Source: an uncultured Christensenella sp.
GTDB taxonomy: Bacteria; Bacillota; Clostridia; Christensenellales; UBA3700
Direction: 5' to 3'
DNA: 34,179 bases
NCBI GenBank assembly: GCA_910583735.1
Contig: CAJTXS010000017.1
Coordinates: 1 to 34,179, forward strand
This document shows positions 25,956 to 34,179 of this stretch, one piece after another. The notes under the pieces were generated by a model that did no database searches, had not been told where the DNA came from, and saw only the letters and a program-made list of their open reading frames with translations. A program made the translations under genes and the position numbers. Every line of letters begins with the position of its first letter. The first letter of the stretch is position 1.

Positions 25956-28900
25956 TTAGTCCTCGCCGTGTATATCTGCTTCATTGACGTCGACATTATC
26001 AGCCGCGCGCTTAGACGGCAATCTGGTCACAATTACTGCGGCAAGGATAACGCATATCAGAGTAAGGACGCCTATGGCGCTGATACATATGGCAAACATC
26101 TTAATGCTTACCCACTTGCCGCTAACAACGCCGCCCTCTACGAGTTCTCCTGCCTTAACTACGATGCTTGCGCTCAGCTCGCCGTAGCTTACCGTAACAG
26201 TGTTGTCGCCCTCGACCAATTCTTCGCCGCCCGTATAGCTGTAGTCGTTACTGCCAAGCTCTGCCCTCTCTCCGTCAGGATATATTCCGTACACCGTCAT
26301 GCCGTAGCTGTCGAAGCTCTCGCCTATTGCGTAGTTCTTCTTATAGTTGCCGCCTATCTCGATAGATATTATCTTGTACTCGCCCTTGCCCTCGCTATTC
26401 ACCGCTATTACATAATCGCACACTTCCGAGCATGCCCCGTCTATGGCGTACTTGCCCGTATCTATGCTTATCTTTACGCTGTAGCTGCCCGTCCACTTGG
26501 ACGTTATCGCATTGCCTGCGCCGTCGGTATACGATACTTCCGCATCCGTAACCGCGTTGCCGCCGCCGTCCGTTATCTTGACTACGGGGTGTTGCACCGC
26601 GTCGTTAAATGCGAGACTGCCTCCGCTCGTAAAGGCGTTGCCTTCGCTGTCCGTCCACTCTACAAATACCAGCGTCATGCCCTGTCCCAAGATTATGTCG
26701 AATGTAACCGTAGTATTAGACATATCATAGTTGAGATAGTTGGGGTCTGTGCGAGCTATGCTCACGCTGACGCTGTAACCGCTGTGAACCTTGCTCGCGT
26801 TAACGTCGCCGCTGTACTCGAAATTAATATTCCCGTTCTCAAAGTTGACTATTGACGCCTTTGGATGATGCGCGTTGCCGTCCGCCACAAACTGCGTGCT
26901 GTCCCACATCACCTGCACCGCATACGGCTTTATGTTCCACTTGATATCTATGTAGTCCTCCGCTCTGCCGTCGTCCCACTCGTAGTTATTGTCGGCAAGC
27001 CTTATCCTTACTGTGTAGTCCGTTGCGCTTACATTGCGCTGTACCGCATTGCTCGTATTGACGTAGCTGCCGTCGTAGTCGGAGATATACTGCGTCACGT
27101 CTATGTCGCTGCCGTTGTACACTATCTTATCCCTATCCGCGCTGCTTAAACTTAGCGTCTTGACCTGCATCTTGTTTATCTTATACGTCATCGTATCGTC
27201 GCTTATGCTATAGCCCGCATCGGGTTGTCCCGTTGAGTCCACAATACTTACCGTAACCGTATACTCTTCCGCATCGGTAGGGTTGTTCTCGCTCCTGCCG
27301 CTCGAGGTCACTATATTGTAATGTATCACTCCAGACGGTACGGGCACTCTTTCCGTATTGCCCGCGCCCGTGTAAAACTCCGCTACGGGCTTGATTACAT
27401 TGCCGTTATACGTATGCGCCAAGGCAAACGCTCCGCCTATTCCGTCGCTCCACTTTACCGTTACGCTTACCGTCTTATTGCCGTAGTCCACTACCAAGCT
27501 CTCAAGAGAGGCAAAAGCGCCCGTTATTCCGCTCGCAGTATCTTCCTCTATCGCGCTATATCTATAGACATACGTGCCCCTCATGGGCTTATACGCGACG
27601 TTGACGGTATCCCACAGCGGAGATGTCGACGCCCTGTATTCCATATCCGCGGTAGGAGCGTTGCCGTTGAGATAACTCTCCGTAGCTATGTCGTACTCTA
27701 TCACGGGCTTAGCCGGTCTTGCGGGTATATTCAACACCGTCTCGTCCGACTTGAATATGCCGACGTCCGCCGCATACCACGCCCTCAAAGTCTTAGCCGC
27801 CGTGTCGGGATTGAGGTCTATCAAGTTGCCGTTGCCTCTCTGCTCGCTGCCGCCCGAGATTATGTACCTTATATTGGAATTGGCGGGCTGCGCCGTCTTC
27901 TCCGTCTTGTAATTGATACTGAACGCAGGCGCATCTTTCCTCGCAGGTATAGTCAACTCTACTATCTTGCTGCTGAACGCCGTAGACGTTGCGTCCTTAT
28001 AATAGTACACTTTATACTCTTGATTGCCCTGCGCCTCTATATAGCCGAGCTGGTCCAAATGCAGCGTGGTGGAAGTAATTAGCTGATTATATCCGCCGCT
28101 CGGACTGCTCTTGCTCACAATGTAGCTGTAGCCGCCGTCTATAAACAGCGTCTCTTGCACGTAATCTATCTTGAACTCGTCGGCTTCCTGCCGCTCGGGT
28201 ATTATAAGGCTGTACTCGCCGCTGTCGTCTATGTAGTCCGTATACGCCGCAGGCACCTTGTATCTGAAGTTGACCGCGTCGCCCGTCATGATACTTTCGG
28301 GTATCTTCATGCCCACTATGGGCTGCCAATTGCCGCTGCTATCCTTGTACTCCAGCCACGGCAATCTATTCTGTCCGTTGACCGTGGGGTTGGTAGGGAT
28401 TAGCTCTTCCTTCTCGTAATCGATATTGAGTATAGGCGCAAGCTGCGTCGCCTTAGCGACCGTATATGTATACTCCAAAGTATTGGCAAGCGGCATGATA
28501 TAGTTTTGACTGAGCAGCGCCGCCGCTCCGCTCGCCGTGTTATTAGTCACTATATCCGCCTTTATCCTATGCGCTCCCGCCACATCCAACTTGATATTGC
28601 TTGCGCTGCCGTCATAGGTGAGCTGTACGTCTAAGTTATCTATAGTCACTCCGCCGCCTATCACGGGCTTATACCTCTGCAAGTCCGCAAGCAACGTACT
28701 TCGCCACACGTAAGAGCTCGACATCCCCGACCACGTCAAAGTAAGTTGCCTCGGCTTAATCTTCCACTCTATCTCTTGCGCTACATTGCCCGCTGCCGTA
28801 GTCCAACCGCCAGAGCCGTTATCTATAGCCCACTTGTACGGAGATGTCAAAGTTGCCTTAGCCTTATATGTGTCGGCATTGACGCCGCTAAGCTGCGTTG

Positions 28901-30107
28901 ATTGATCCAATATCATAGCGGGATAATACAATCCCTTATCGTTAAGCATTGCCTGCAAGCTATGCGTTGTTCCGTCGTAGTCCACACTAATTGCACTCGG
29001 AACCGAATATACCGCAGCATTGTCCGCTGCGCTGAGATTCAAGTGCAACGCAGGACGGACAGCATAGCTGATCGTAACAGCGCGATTGCTATAAGCGTTG
29101 CCTGCCTCTGATAAATAATACACGCCATTGGCATTATAATAGTTGCCGGAACGTAACCATGTAATTTGACTGTTTGAGCGTTGATTATCAGACAGTGACC
29201 AAATGCCGCTGACCGAACTATTATATCCCGTCTCCGTAATGGACGGCAGCCATATATAATCATCCTTCCATGCGTCATAGCCGGACTTAGCGGGTACTAA
29301 GCTCATATTAATGCCGTTACTGCCGTTATACCAGCTAATCGTACCGCTCGGCGTGCCGTATGCATCATTAGGCAATGTATACCCTATGTCGCCAATTGGT
29401 TTACCTGCGGTGTTGTTCTGATCGCTCTGGTATGCCATTGCCGACGGCTTCACTATAAAGCCCGTGAGCGAATCGGTTACCGTCGGCATTGTGAACTTGG
29501 CATACTTATGCGAAGCACTCTGCGAAGAAGGCGTAAGAGCTGTCGCGTCCTTGGTAGCTACGTAATCGCTGCCGATATTGAGGGCTTGCGATCTTACATA
29601 GCTCGTCCCGTATACGTTGGATAGATAATTGCCAGTCGTCTCGGGTCCGAACCATTGATTCCAAATATGCGTCGTACTCTCAGATGCCTGCCATAAAGTA
29701 GTTATAATGTTGCCCGATGTGTCCTTAGTAAGGTGTGTAACATTCCACTCTATGCCTCCAAGCATTACTACTACATCCTTGCCGCCGTTAGCAGTGCGGA
29801 TATCCTCTGCCGTTAGCTGTGCCGTGCCGGATAACGTCGCGTTAATATCGGCAAGACTTGCATCCTCTACGCCTGTAAGCGCAGTATACAACTCGCCTAA
29901 AACTTTACTGGAAAAATGCTTGGTTTTATTTTTAGAATCCTCACCCTTGTATATTTCGCCTATCTTTACAACCGTTCCGTTAGTGCTTGATGTGTTTATT
30001 GCATAAGTCGCTCTGTCTATATTTATAAAATAAACGCTACAGCAAAGCAACACAGCAACAATAAAAGCCACTGTCAATACCGCAAATTTGTTCTTGCCTA
30101 CAACCAT
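25956..30107 (-). CDS. Giant surface protein, DUF6273-like head, MBG/Big_3 repeats, C-terminal anchor
   Basis: The complete 1,383-residue protein has an N-terminal hydrophobic segment at about 8-28 and a DUF6273-like head at about 110-358 (THLTKD, YIWLPS, NQRSN, and YAVRPALHLNL at 349-358). Many MBG/Ig-like units follow, with signatures such as DYDGTTHSL, TYNGNVIKP and VYNGSDIDV. Near the end is a bacterial Ig-like Big_3 unit (NYKKNYAIGESFDSYGMTV, then YPDGERAEL). A single helix (about 1333-1358) and a short basic-then-acidic tail close the protein; there is no LPxTG, so it is membrane- rather than sortase-anchored. It is probably an adhesin-like stalk. No clear Shine-Dalgarno is present. The inverted-repeat promoter segment 30152-30321 lies 44 bases upstream. 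Confidence 0.88.
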   Translation of the reverse strand: MVVGKNKFAVLTVAFIVAVLLCCSVYFINIDRATYAINTSSTNGTVVKIGEIYKGEDSKNKTKHFSSKVLGELYTALTGVEDASLADINATLSGTAQLTAEDIRTANGGKDVVVMLGGIEWNVTHLTKDTSGNIITTLWQASESTTHIWNQWFGPETTGNYLSNVYGTSYVRSQALNIGSDYVATKDATALTPSSQSASHKYAKFTMPTVTDSLTGFIVKPSAMAYQSDQNNTAGKPIGDIGYTLPNDAYGTPSGTISWYNGSNGINMSLVPAKSGYDAWKDDYIWLPSITETGYNSSVSGIWSLSDNQRSNSQITWLRSGNYYNANGVYYLSEAGNAYSNRAVTISYAVRPALHLNLSAADNAAVYSVPSAISVDYDGTTHSLQAMLNDKGLYYPAMILDQSTQLSGVNADTYKAKATLTSPYKWAIDNGSGGWTTAAGNVAQEIEWKIKPRQLTLTWSGMSSSYVWRSTLLADLQRYKPVIGGGVTIDNLDVQLTYDGSASNIKLDVAGAHRIKADIVTNNTASGAAALLSQNYIMPLANTLEYTYTVAKATQLAPILNIDYEKEELIPTNPTVNGQNRLPWLEYKDSSGNWQPIVGMKIPESIMTGDAVNFRYKVPAAYTDYIDDSGEYSLIIPERQEADEFKIDYVQETLFIDGGYSYIVSKSSPSGGYNQLITSTTLHLDQLGYIEAQGNQEYKVYYYKDATSTAFSSKIVELTIPARKDAPAFSINYKTEKTAQPANSNIRYIISGGSEQRGNGNLIDLNPDTAAKTLRAWYAADVGIFKSDETVLNIPARPAKPVIEYDIATESYLNGNAPTADMEYRASTSPLWDTVNVAYKPMRGTYVYRYSAIEEDTASGITGAFASLESLVVDYGNKTVSVTVKWSDGIGGAFALAHTYNGNVIKPVAEFYTGAGNTERVPVPSGVIHYNIVTSSGRSENNPTDAEEYTVTVSIVDSTGQPDAGYSISDDTMTYKINKMQVKTLSLSSADRDKIVYNGSDIDVTQYISDYDGSYVNTSNAVQRNVSATDYTVRIRLADNNYEWDDGRAEDYIDIKWNIKPYAVQVMWDSTQFVADGNAHHPKASIVNFENGNINFEYSGDVNASKVHSGYSVSVSIARTDPNYLNYDMSNTTVTFDIILGQGMTLVFVEWTDSEGNAFTSGGSLAFNDAVQHPVVKITDGGGNAVTDAEVSYTDGAGNAITSKWTGSYSVKISIDTGKYAIDGACSEVCDYVIAVNSEGKGEYKIISIEIGGNYKKNYAIGESFDSYGMTVYGIYPDGERAELGSNDYSYTGGEELVEGDNTVTVSYGELSASIVVKAGELVEGGVVSGKWVSIKMFAICISAIGVLTLICVILAAVIVTRLPSKRAADNVDVNEADIHGED

Positions 30108-30151
30108 TTTTATTACCCGAAAAACGCATTATTTTTCGTCCTTAGCAGGTG

Positions 30152-30321
30152 GACCTATTATTGTAATAGGTCCACCTTAACCGCTATAAAAATAGATTTT
30201 TATCGCATAATTAGAAGTATATGTACTACGATAGTAGCGAAAAAAGGTATTATATGTTGCGAATACGGCTTAAAAGTATTATAATATAGTAAATATTAAG
30301 GACCTATTACAATAATAGGTC
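30152..30321. repeat. 22-bp inverted repeats bracketing a promoter: candidate invertible switch 2
   Basis: Arms 30152-30173 and 30300-30321 are exact reverse complements over 22 bases. Each arm is itself a dyad, GACCTATTA-nnn-TAATAGGTC, whose 3-nt centre (TTG left, CAA right on +) fixes opposite orientations. The left arm extends to a 14-bp hairpin stem (30147-30177). The enclosed 126 bp carry the promoter 30257-30285, facing away from the surface-protein gene. Inversion would put its start near 30181, about 74 bases before the ATG at 30107. Alternatives are two operator palindromes or a small MITE-like element. Confidence 0.55.
30257..30285 (+). promoter_or_regulatory. Promoter inside inverted repeats, facing away from the surface gene
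   Basis: TTGCGA at 30257-30262, a 17-bp spacer and a perfect TATAAT at 30280-30285, start near 30292. The transcript would meet the right-arm hairpin and a CTTTTT tract at once and then run antisense to the 30363-31028 gene. A weaker opposite promoter (TTGTAA, 18 bp, TATATT on the minus strand, using the right arm) also exists. Confidence 0.5.
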
Positions 30322-30362
30322 TATCTTTTTATACTGTAGGATACTTGTATATGGGTTATTGA

Positions 30363-31028
30363 TTATCGACGTACAAGCATTGCTTTTACAACCTCGATTG
30401 CAACATCTCTCGGTTTATCTGCCGTAGCATATTCCGCATAGCACTCCGCGATAAATTCGCCTATATTACAGGACGCGTATGTGCTTACGCTATACATATT
30501 GTCATTATATAACTTGTCAATTATCTCGCTGCTACTAAGATTTAATACGCAATCTATCGCGTGTCCCACTTCGTGCGCGATTGCCTGCCTTATACCTCCC
30601 GAGCCTGCGCTTATCCAGCCCTTTGCTATGCTCTCTTTAAGTCTTGCCTCGTAGCCCGTTATATCCTGTGTTACTTTCCTCGATATATAAATGCCGCGAT
30701 ACTCGGATATAATCTTACTTGCGATATCGCTCCCTTCCGCGCTCGGCAGATAGCACATACCCGCTACATTATCCAAGCCGATTGATTTTATAATACTATC
30801 CCCGTCCGCTCCCGCTCTGTTTAACTCCGCCTTGCAGATGCGTATCATATTATCTATTACGCCTACGCAGCTTATTGCTCTCTTTACCTTCGGTATCTCC
30901 TTCGCCGCTTTGCTTACAGTCTCTATTATTGCTTTTACCGTATAATCGTCCCTGTCTATATCAAAATAATCTACTACAGTATATCCCGAGCATATGCGTA
31001 ATCTGCCCGTATCTTCCGATGTGCGCAC
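30363..31028 (-). CDS. Predicted HExxH zincin-like protein
   Basis: The 221-residue protein is not recognised as a named family. Its centre has QAIAHEVGHAIDCVLNL (HEVGH at 152-156), a gluzincin-type zinc motif, followed by STYASCNIGEFIAECYAEY near 182-200, in which E191 or E195 could be the third ligand. This arrangement resembles the HExxH domains at the ends of phage head-morphogenesis and toxin-like proteins. No signal peptide or membrane helix is visible, so it is probably cytoplasmic. The start is GTG at 31028, directly after an in-frame TAA, with AAGGA about ten bases upstream. No phage genes are nearby, so its role is unclear. Confidence 0.65.
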   Translation of the reverse strand: MRTSEDTGRLRICSGYTVVDYFDIDRDDYTVKAIIETVSKAAKEIPKVKRAISCVGVIDNMIRICKAELNRAGADGDSIIKSIGLDNVAGMCYLPSAEGSDIASKIISEYRGIYISRKVTQDITGYEARLKESIAKGWISAGSGGIRQAIAHEVGHAIDCVLNLSSSEIIDKLYNDNMYSVSTYASCNIGEFIAECYAEYATADKPRDVAIEVVKAMLVRR

Positions 31029-31491
31029 TTAATAATCTTTCCTTAGAGTGTCTTTACTGATTTGTCTTAATTACTCGATGTCTTAATCCGTAGTAGAAAT
31101 GCTCGATTATTTAATCTGTCGTAAATGCGTTAAATCTTAATCGCTTGTATAAGTAAAGTCTTATTAAAGTTATTATATATTATAGTAATCGATTAACAAA
31201 ATCACTTGCCTGCAATAGACGATTTTTACCTATATTACAGGCTTAGCTTGCTATAAAAGCGATAAGTATTAAAATGTATACGAAATAATACCGCTTGGCA
31301 GACCATCGTTTGCTTACAACGCTTCGCATAAAAAAGAATAGATAAATAATTAACTCAATCGATATAAATTGTCCTATCAAAAAGTTACGGCGCGGATTAC
31401 TCCGCGCCCGAGCTTAGTCTTAAATATATCTGCTTTCTTAATATTATAATTTATTAATGTTACGACAACGGCGTCACAGTAAAGCCACGCG
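31029..31491. other. Non-coding stretch between lipoprotein and zincin-like genes
   Basis: AT-rich DNA with the lipoprotein terminator at 31379-31408 and an imperfect hairpin near 31207-31242 (GCCTG...CAGGC). No convincing promoter or gene was found. Confidence 0.6.
31379..31408 (-). terminator. Terminator of the lipoprotein gene
   Basis: On the minus strand GGCGCGGA pairs with TCCGCGCC (31408-31389) around GTAA, followed after five bases by TTTTT. Confidence 0.65.
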
Positions 31492-32961
31492 TCAATTGCT
31501 CGCAGTCAATCTATAAGAGTAATATTCTGTCTTGCCGTCTTCGCTGCGCGCGGCAATCAAGCCGTATCCGCCTCTATACATATGAGATACCGCCTCGTAA
31601 TGCTTGTTCATAAATATAGCCTTGCCGTTATAGCTGTGGTACATGCTGATACCGCCCGTGACCTCAGTAATTGTATAGCAACTGTCGTACACGGCATACT
31701 CGTCTCCGAGCTTTACTGTTTCGCCCTGCTTATTGTAGACGAACATTGCGCCGTCTACCGCGTAATAGATGCGCCTGTCTGTAGGCAGACTTCCGAACAG
31801 CTGCTCTCTGCCGAACATGTCGAGCACTTCGTTAAGATTGCTGTCCACATATTTATTCTGCATACGAATATATCCGCTCGAGGTAAAAGCTATATCGGTG
31901 CTCCTTATCATGCGGTCGAACTTCTTACCCTTGTAGAATACGACTGCGTCATCGTTGGCTATTACCGTAGTTGCGTCATCGATGCGCGCGATATAAGTTG
32001 CGCCTTGCAAGTAATCGTCAAGGTCTACTACTTCCTCGAGCTTGTCGTTGAATACGCACAGCTTGAGCGGCGCGAGATAATCGTCGTCATTTATCTTATA
32101 GGCGTACACCATAGCATAGTTGTACTCCGCGAAGATATCGGCAGCCCCGTCATAGACAATGTTACTGCGCATAATGTAGTCGGTATCGAAGCTGTTTAAC
32201 TTAGACTTCTTAATATCGTAGAGATAGGTGCGGTATATATACTTTACGCCATCGCTCATAAAGTCGTAATCGGCGTCCTCTTCCGTAACTTCCGTTAGTA
32301 CTTGGAATACAAGTTTATTCTTGAGCGCAACAGATGTTACCGTCGCGTCCTCATGCGCGCCGACGAGCGTACGAGTATTGATATAATCGACGAGCATGTT
32401 ATCCTTATCATATATATAGATATTATCGCCGCCCGCAACTTCCTCGATATAGTAATCGCCTATGCAAAAATCCGCGAACGTCTTCCCCGCTCCGGCATAG
32501 TAGGGCTCGCCATTGGCGCTTACCTTGAGCACGCGTCCGTCGGAGAATGCCACCTCGGAATTCCTTACCGTATACTGTCCCTGCTCCGCCCTTGCGATAA
32601 ATCCGTTCTTACCGTAGAAAGAAGTGCTGCCGTCTTCTTCCGTTATGCCGTACAGTCCAGCAAACACCGAAGTTATCTGCCTGACCGAGCTTGCGACGAC
32701 GCGATTGGTATCTATATTGTATAATACATAATAATTGCCGCTGCGCGCGGTGACGAAGCCGTCTGCGGTTACTGCGCAGTCCGTGCAGTCTGCAAGTCCG
32801 TCGGCAGAATTGGACGTAAACGTATAATCAGTCCCAAACTTATAACCGTCTGCAAAGATATCGGTTATCTTAGCCCTCTCGCTGCATGCCGTAAGAGACA
32901 ACGCAAGCGTGACCGCTACTATAATTACGGCTACGGATACTAAAAGTTTCTTACTCTTCAT
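31492..32961 (-). CDS. Lipoprotein of unknown function, propeller-like
   Basis: The 489-residue protein begins with a lipoprotein signal: MKSKK, a hydrophobic run, then the lipobox LTAC with Cys at residue 26. The mature part is built of repeated short beta segments with GNYYVLYNIDT, NIYIYDKDN, FMSDGVKYIYRTYLYDIKK and AMFVYNKQGE, rich in Asp, Tyr and Gly, as in WG-repeat or beta-propeller proteins. No catalytic motif is visible. It is expected on the outer face of the cytoplasmic membrane. It has its own extended -10 promoter, a GGGAG site eight bases before ATG and its own terminator, and lies among surface-protein genes. Confidence 0.8.
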   Translation of the reverse strand: MKSKKLLVSVAVIIVAVTLALSLTACSERAKITDIFADGYKFGTDYTFTSNSADGLADCTDCAVTADGFVTARSGNYYVLYNIDTNRVVASSVRQITSVFAGLYGITEEDGSTSFYGKNGFIARAEQGQYTVRNSEVAFSDGRVLKVSANGEPYYAGAGKTFADFCIGDYYIEEVAGGDNIYIYDKDNMLVDYINTRTLVGAHEDATVTSVALKNKLVFQVLTEVTEEDADYDFMSDGVKYIYRTYLYDIKKSKLNSFDTDYIMRSNIVYDGAADIFAEYNYAMVYAYKINDDDYLAPLKLCVFNDKLEEVVDLDDYLQGATYIARIDDATTVIANDDAVVFYKGKKFDRMIRSTDIAFTSSGYIRMQNKYVDSNLNEVLDMFGREQLFGSLPTDRRIYYAVDGAMFVYNKQGETVKLGDEYAVYDSCYTITEVTGGISMYHSYNGKAIFMNKHYEAVSHMYRGGYGLIAARSEDGKTEYYSYRLTASN

Positions 32962-32990
32962 TTTGTACTCTCCCTATTCTTCTCGCGTAA

Positions 32991-32999
32991 ATTATAGCA
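32991..32999 (-). promoter_or_regulatory. Extended -10 promoter of the lipoprotein gene
   Basis: TG-C-TATAAT on the minus strand (32999-32991). The -35 region is poor (TTCCGT at 17 bp), so the extended -10 probably carries it. Start near 32984. Confidence 0.5.
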
Positions 33000-33074
33000 C
33001 ACATTGCGCCTTAACGGAAGTCCTGACCGCATTAATTGTCGAAATTTGTAGCCTACATTAATACAATTAATAAC

Positions 33075-33094
33075 GCCGCCCTATCAAGAGCGGC
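33075..33094 (-). terminator. Possible terminator of the right-edge surface gene
   Basis: On the minus strand GCCGCTC pairs with GGGCGGC (33094-33075) with one wobble around a 6-nt loop, followed by the only moderately T-rich GTTATTAATTG. Confidence 0.4.
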
Positions 33095-33121
33095 ATTATC
33101 GACTGCTTATATGTCTTACGG

Positions 33122-34179
33122 CTAATCCTGCGACTTGTCGTCGCTATCTTGCTTGCGCTCGTTGGATTTCGCTTTGGGCACAAGCACATAGCCCTCGCCG
33201 ATTATCTTGACGCGCCTAATCAGCACGGCAAAGAATATGACTATAATGAATATTATAAACGTCATTATCGACACCACGATAATAAGGCAGATAAGCAACT
33301 TCTTGTACCAATCGCCGTCTATCGCGCTGCCGGAGGCGTTGCCGTCTCTATCCGTATATTCAAACTCGTGCGACGTGCTCACGCTTGCATCTGGCAATAC
33401 GTTGCCGCTTGCGTCTACAAACTCGAAGTTAGCCGCATACTCGGGCTTCAATGTCGCCTTGACGCTGTACGTCTTACCTGCTACCATATCGGACGCGCTT
33501 ACGGTATTGCCGTCCTCGTCCGTATAGGTGTAGTTAAATGCGTCGTTGCTTAGGCAATCGGCTAAGCTCTCGGGTACGGATATGGTAGGCAGTCCTGCGC
33601 CGCTCGTCCACTGCGAAGGCAGTTGCGCCTTGGATATCTTAACCGTGAGCTCGAGGTCGTCGGTAGACGTTGTGCCGTCGCCGTTATCCCAGCAGTATAA
33701 GCCGCTTGTAAAGCGTATCTTAATCTTGTACTCGCCTGCATTTGTCTCGCCCGTCTTAGACGTGCCGTCCGCGTCCTCGTAGACTATCTCCATATACTCG
33801 GCGTTAAAGCCCGTCAAGCCGAACAGCTCCGCAAGCGTTGCCGCGTCGAATGTGCGTTCGCTGCCGTTGTAATACACTACTTTGCTGCCGTCGGTGGGCA
33901 ATGTGGGCTTGGCTACGGGCGTCTGCTCCGTGCCGGGGTTCAACGACATCATAAACCTATAGCGATAATCGCCGTCTACTTCCGCATTGACAGCGTACTT
34001 ATCCTTGACGCATACTTCGCGGTAATAATAGCCGCCCGCTTCCATATCGCTCGTTGTGAGTACGTTGCCGTCCTCGTCGGTGTAGCGGTAATCGTAGTAA
34101 GACGGCAGTGCCCCGTCTACTACGGAATACTCGTCGTTGTCTATCCAGCCCTCTACAATGAACTTATCTTTGGCTACGC
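33122..34179 (-). CDS. C-terminal part of a third repeat surface protein (5' end off window)
   Basis: The frame stays open to the right edge; an internal ATG at 34045 is not a start, since repeat-like sequence continues upstream (AKDKFIVEGWIDNDEYSVVD). The visible 352 residues contain MBG-like units (VVYYNGSERTFDAATL, YEDADGTSKTGETNAGEYKIKI, FNYTYTDEDGNTVSASDM). A C-terminal membrane helix follows (about 62-35 residues from the end), then a cytoplasmic tail with RRVKIIGEGYVLVPKAK and a hydrophilic end. There is no LPxTG. The anchor plan matches the 25956-30107 protein, but the tail sequence differs. The head and promoter are outside the window. Confidence 0.85.
   Translation of the reverse strand, partial: VAKDKFIVEGWIDNDEYSVVDGALPSYYDYRYTDEDGNVLTTSDMEAGGYYYREVCVKDKYAVNAEVDGDYRYRFMMSLNPGTEQTPVAKPTLPTDGSKVVYYNGSERTFDAATLAELFGLTGFNAEYMEIVYEDADGTSKTGETNAGEYKIKIRFTSGLYCWDNGDGTTSTDDLELTVKISKAQLPSQWTSGAGLPTISVPESLADCLSNDAFNYTYTDEDGNTVSASDMVAGKTYSVKATLKPEYAANFEFVDASGNVLPDASVSTSHEFEYTDRDGNASGSAIDGDWYKKLLICLIIVVSIMTFIIFIIVIFFAVLIRRVKIIGEGYVLVPKAKSNERKQDSDDKSQD

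Noticed and set aside
25956..26060. Sortase signal at the end of the surface protein
   Set aside because: The tail after the helix is short, with TRLPSK inside the basic region, but no LPxTG precedes the helix. The order is wrong for sortase anchoring.
30147..30177. Perfect 14-bp hairpin considered as an intrinsic terminator
   Set aside because: There is no T-run on either strand after the stem. It fits better as an arm of the inverted-repeat pair.
31207..31242. Imperfect inverted repeat considered as a third invertible arm pair
   Set aside because: The arms are short, imperfect and only about 17 bases apart, so this is a simple hairpin without an enclosed promoter.
34045..34179. Start of the right-edge surface gene at ATG 34045
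   Set aside because: The same frame continues upstream without a stop to the window edge, with repeat-like protein sequence, so the ATG is internal.

Overview
The window looks like a chromosomal piece of an uncultured, probably gut-associated member of the Clostridia (Firmicutes). The evidence is a complete gerA-gerB-gerC spore germinant-receptor operon, consensus vegetative promoters, mostly AGGAGG-type ribosome binding sites, an FtsX/MacB-type single-chain ABC transporter, and very large MBG/Big-repeat surface proteins carrying a DUF6273-like head. A Christensenellales-like lineage would fit, but that is only inference. No rRNA, tRNA, CRISPR array, IS element or phage module was seen.

Layout. 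(1) 1-4198 (-): the N-terminal 1,399 codons of a giant repeat surface protein that runs off the left edge; it starts with TTG. (2) 4199-4773: non-coding, with a pair of 29-bp inverted repeats bracketing an outward-facing promoter. (3) 4774-5753 (-): rpsF-ssb-rpsR operon with promoter and terminator. (4) 6127-6987 (+): DegV family lipid-binding protein with terminator. (5) 7350-12034 (-): asnA, plsY, ychF, argS. (6) 12126-14117 (-): a paired DUF4130-type protein and radical SAM protein of presumed DNA repair/modification role, divergent from (7) a membrane acyltransferase-like protein, 14246-15214 (+). (8) 15217-19029 (-): gerA-gerB-gerC. (9) 19525-21297 (+): a compact alanyl-tRNA synthetase. 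(10) 21298-22242: a long non-coding stretch with a promoter-plus-hairpin locus, a GC-rich structured element and a probable yybP-ykoY (Mn2+) riboswitch controlling (11) a CaCA cation exchanger, 22243-23214 (+). (12) 23238-25823 (-): a MacB-like ABC transporter. (13) 25956-30107 (-): a complete 1,383-residue surface protein paralogous in its head to the first one, preceded by a second inverted-repeat-bracketed promoter. (14) 30363-32961 (-): an HExxH protein and a lipoprotein. (15) 33122-34179 (-): the C-terminal end of a third repeat surface protein that enters from the right edge.

The most notable observation is that both surface-protein genes whose 5' ends are visible are preceded by a 170-177 bp segment bounded by inverted repeats, and in both the best internal sigma-A promoter points away from the gene. 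The arms of the two loci differ in sequence but share an ATTA-3nt-TAAT dyad core. This is the architecture expected for phase-variable, invertible promoters caught in the OFF orientation, although no recombinase gene is in the window and a read-level test is needed.

A second theme is leaderless expression. The promoters of alaS, the radical SAM gene and the acyltransferase-like gene sit so close to the start codon that their mRNAs should begin at or within a few bases of ATG, without a Shine-Dalgarno sequence.
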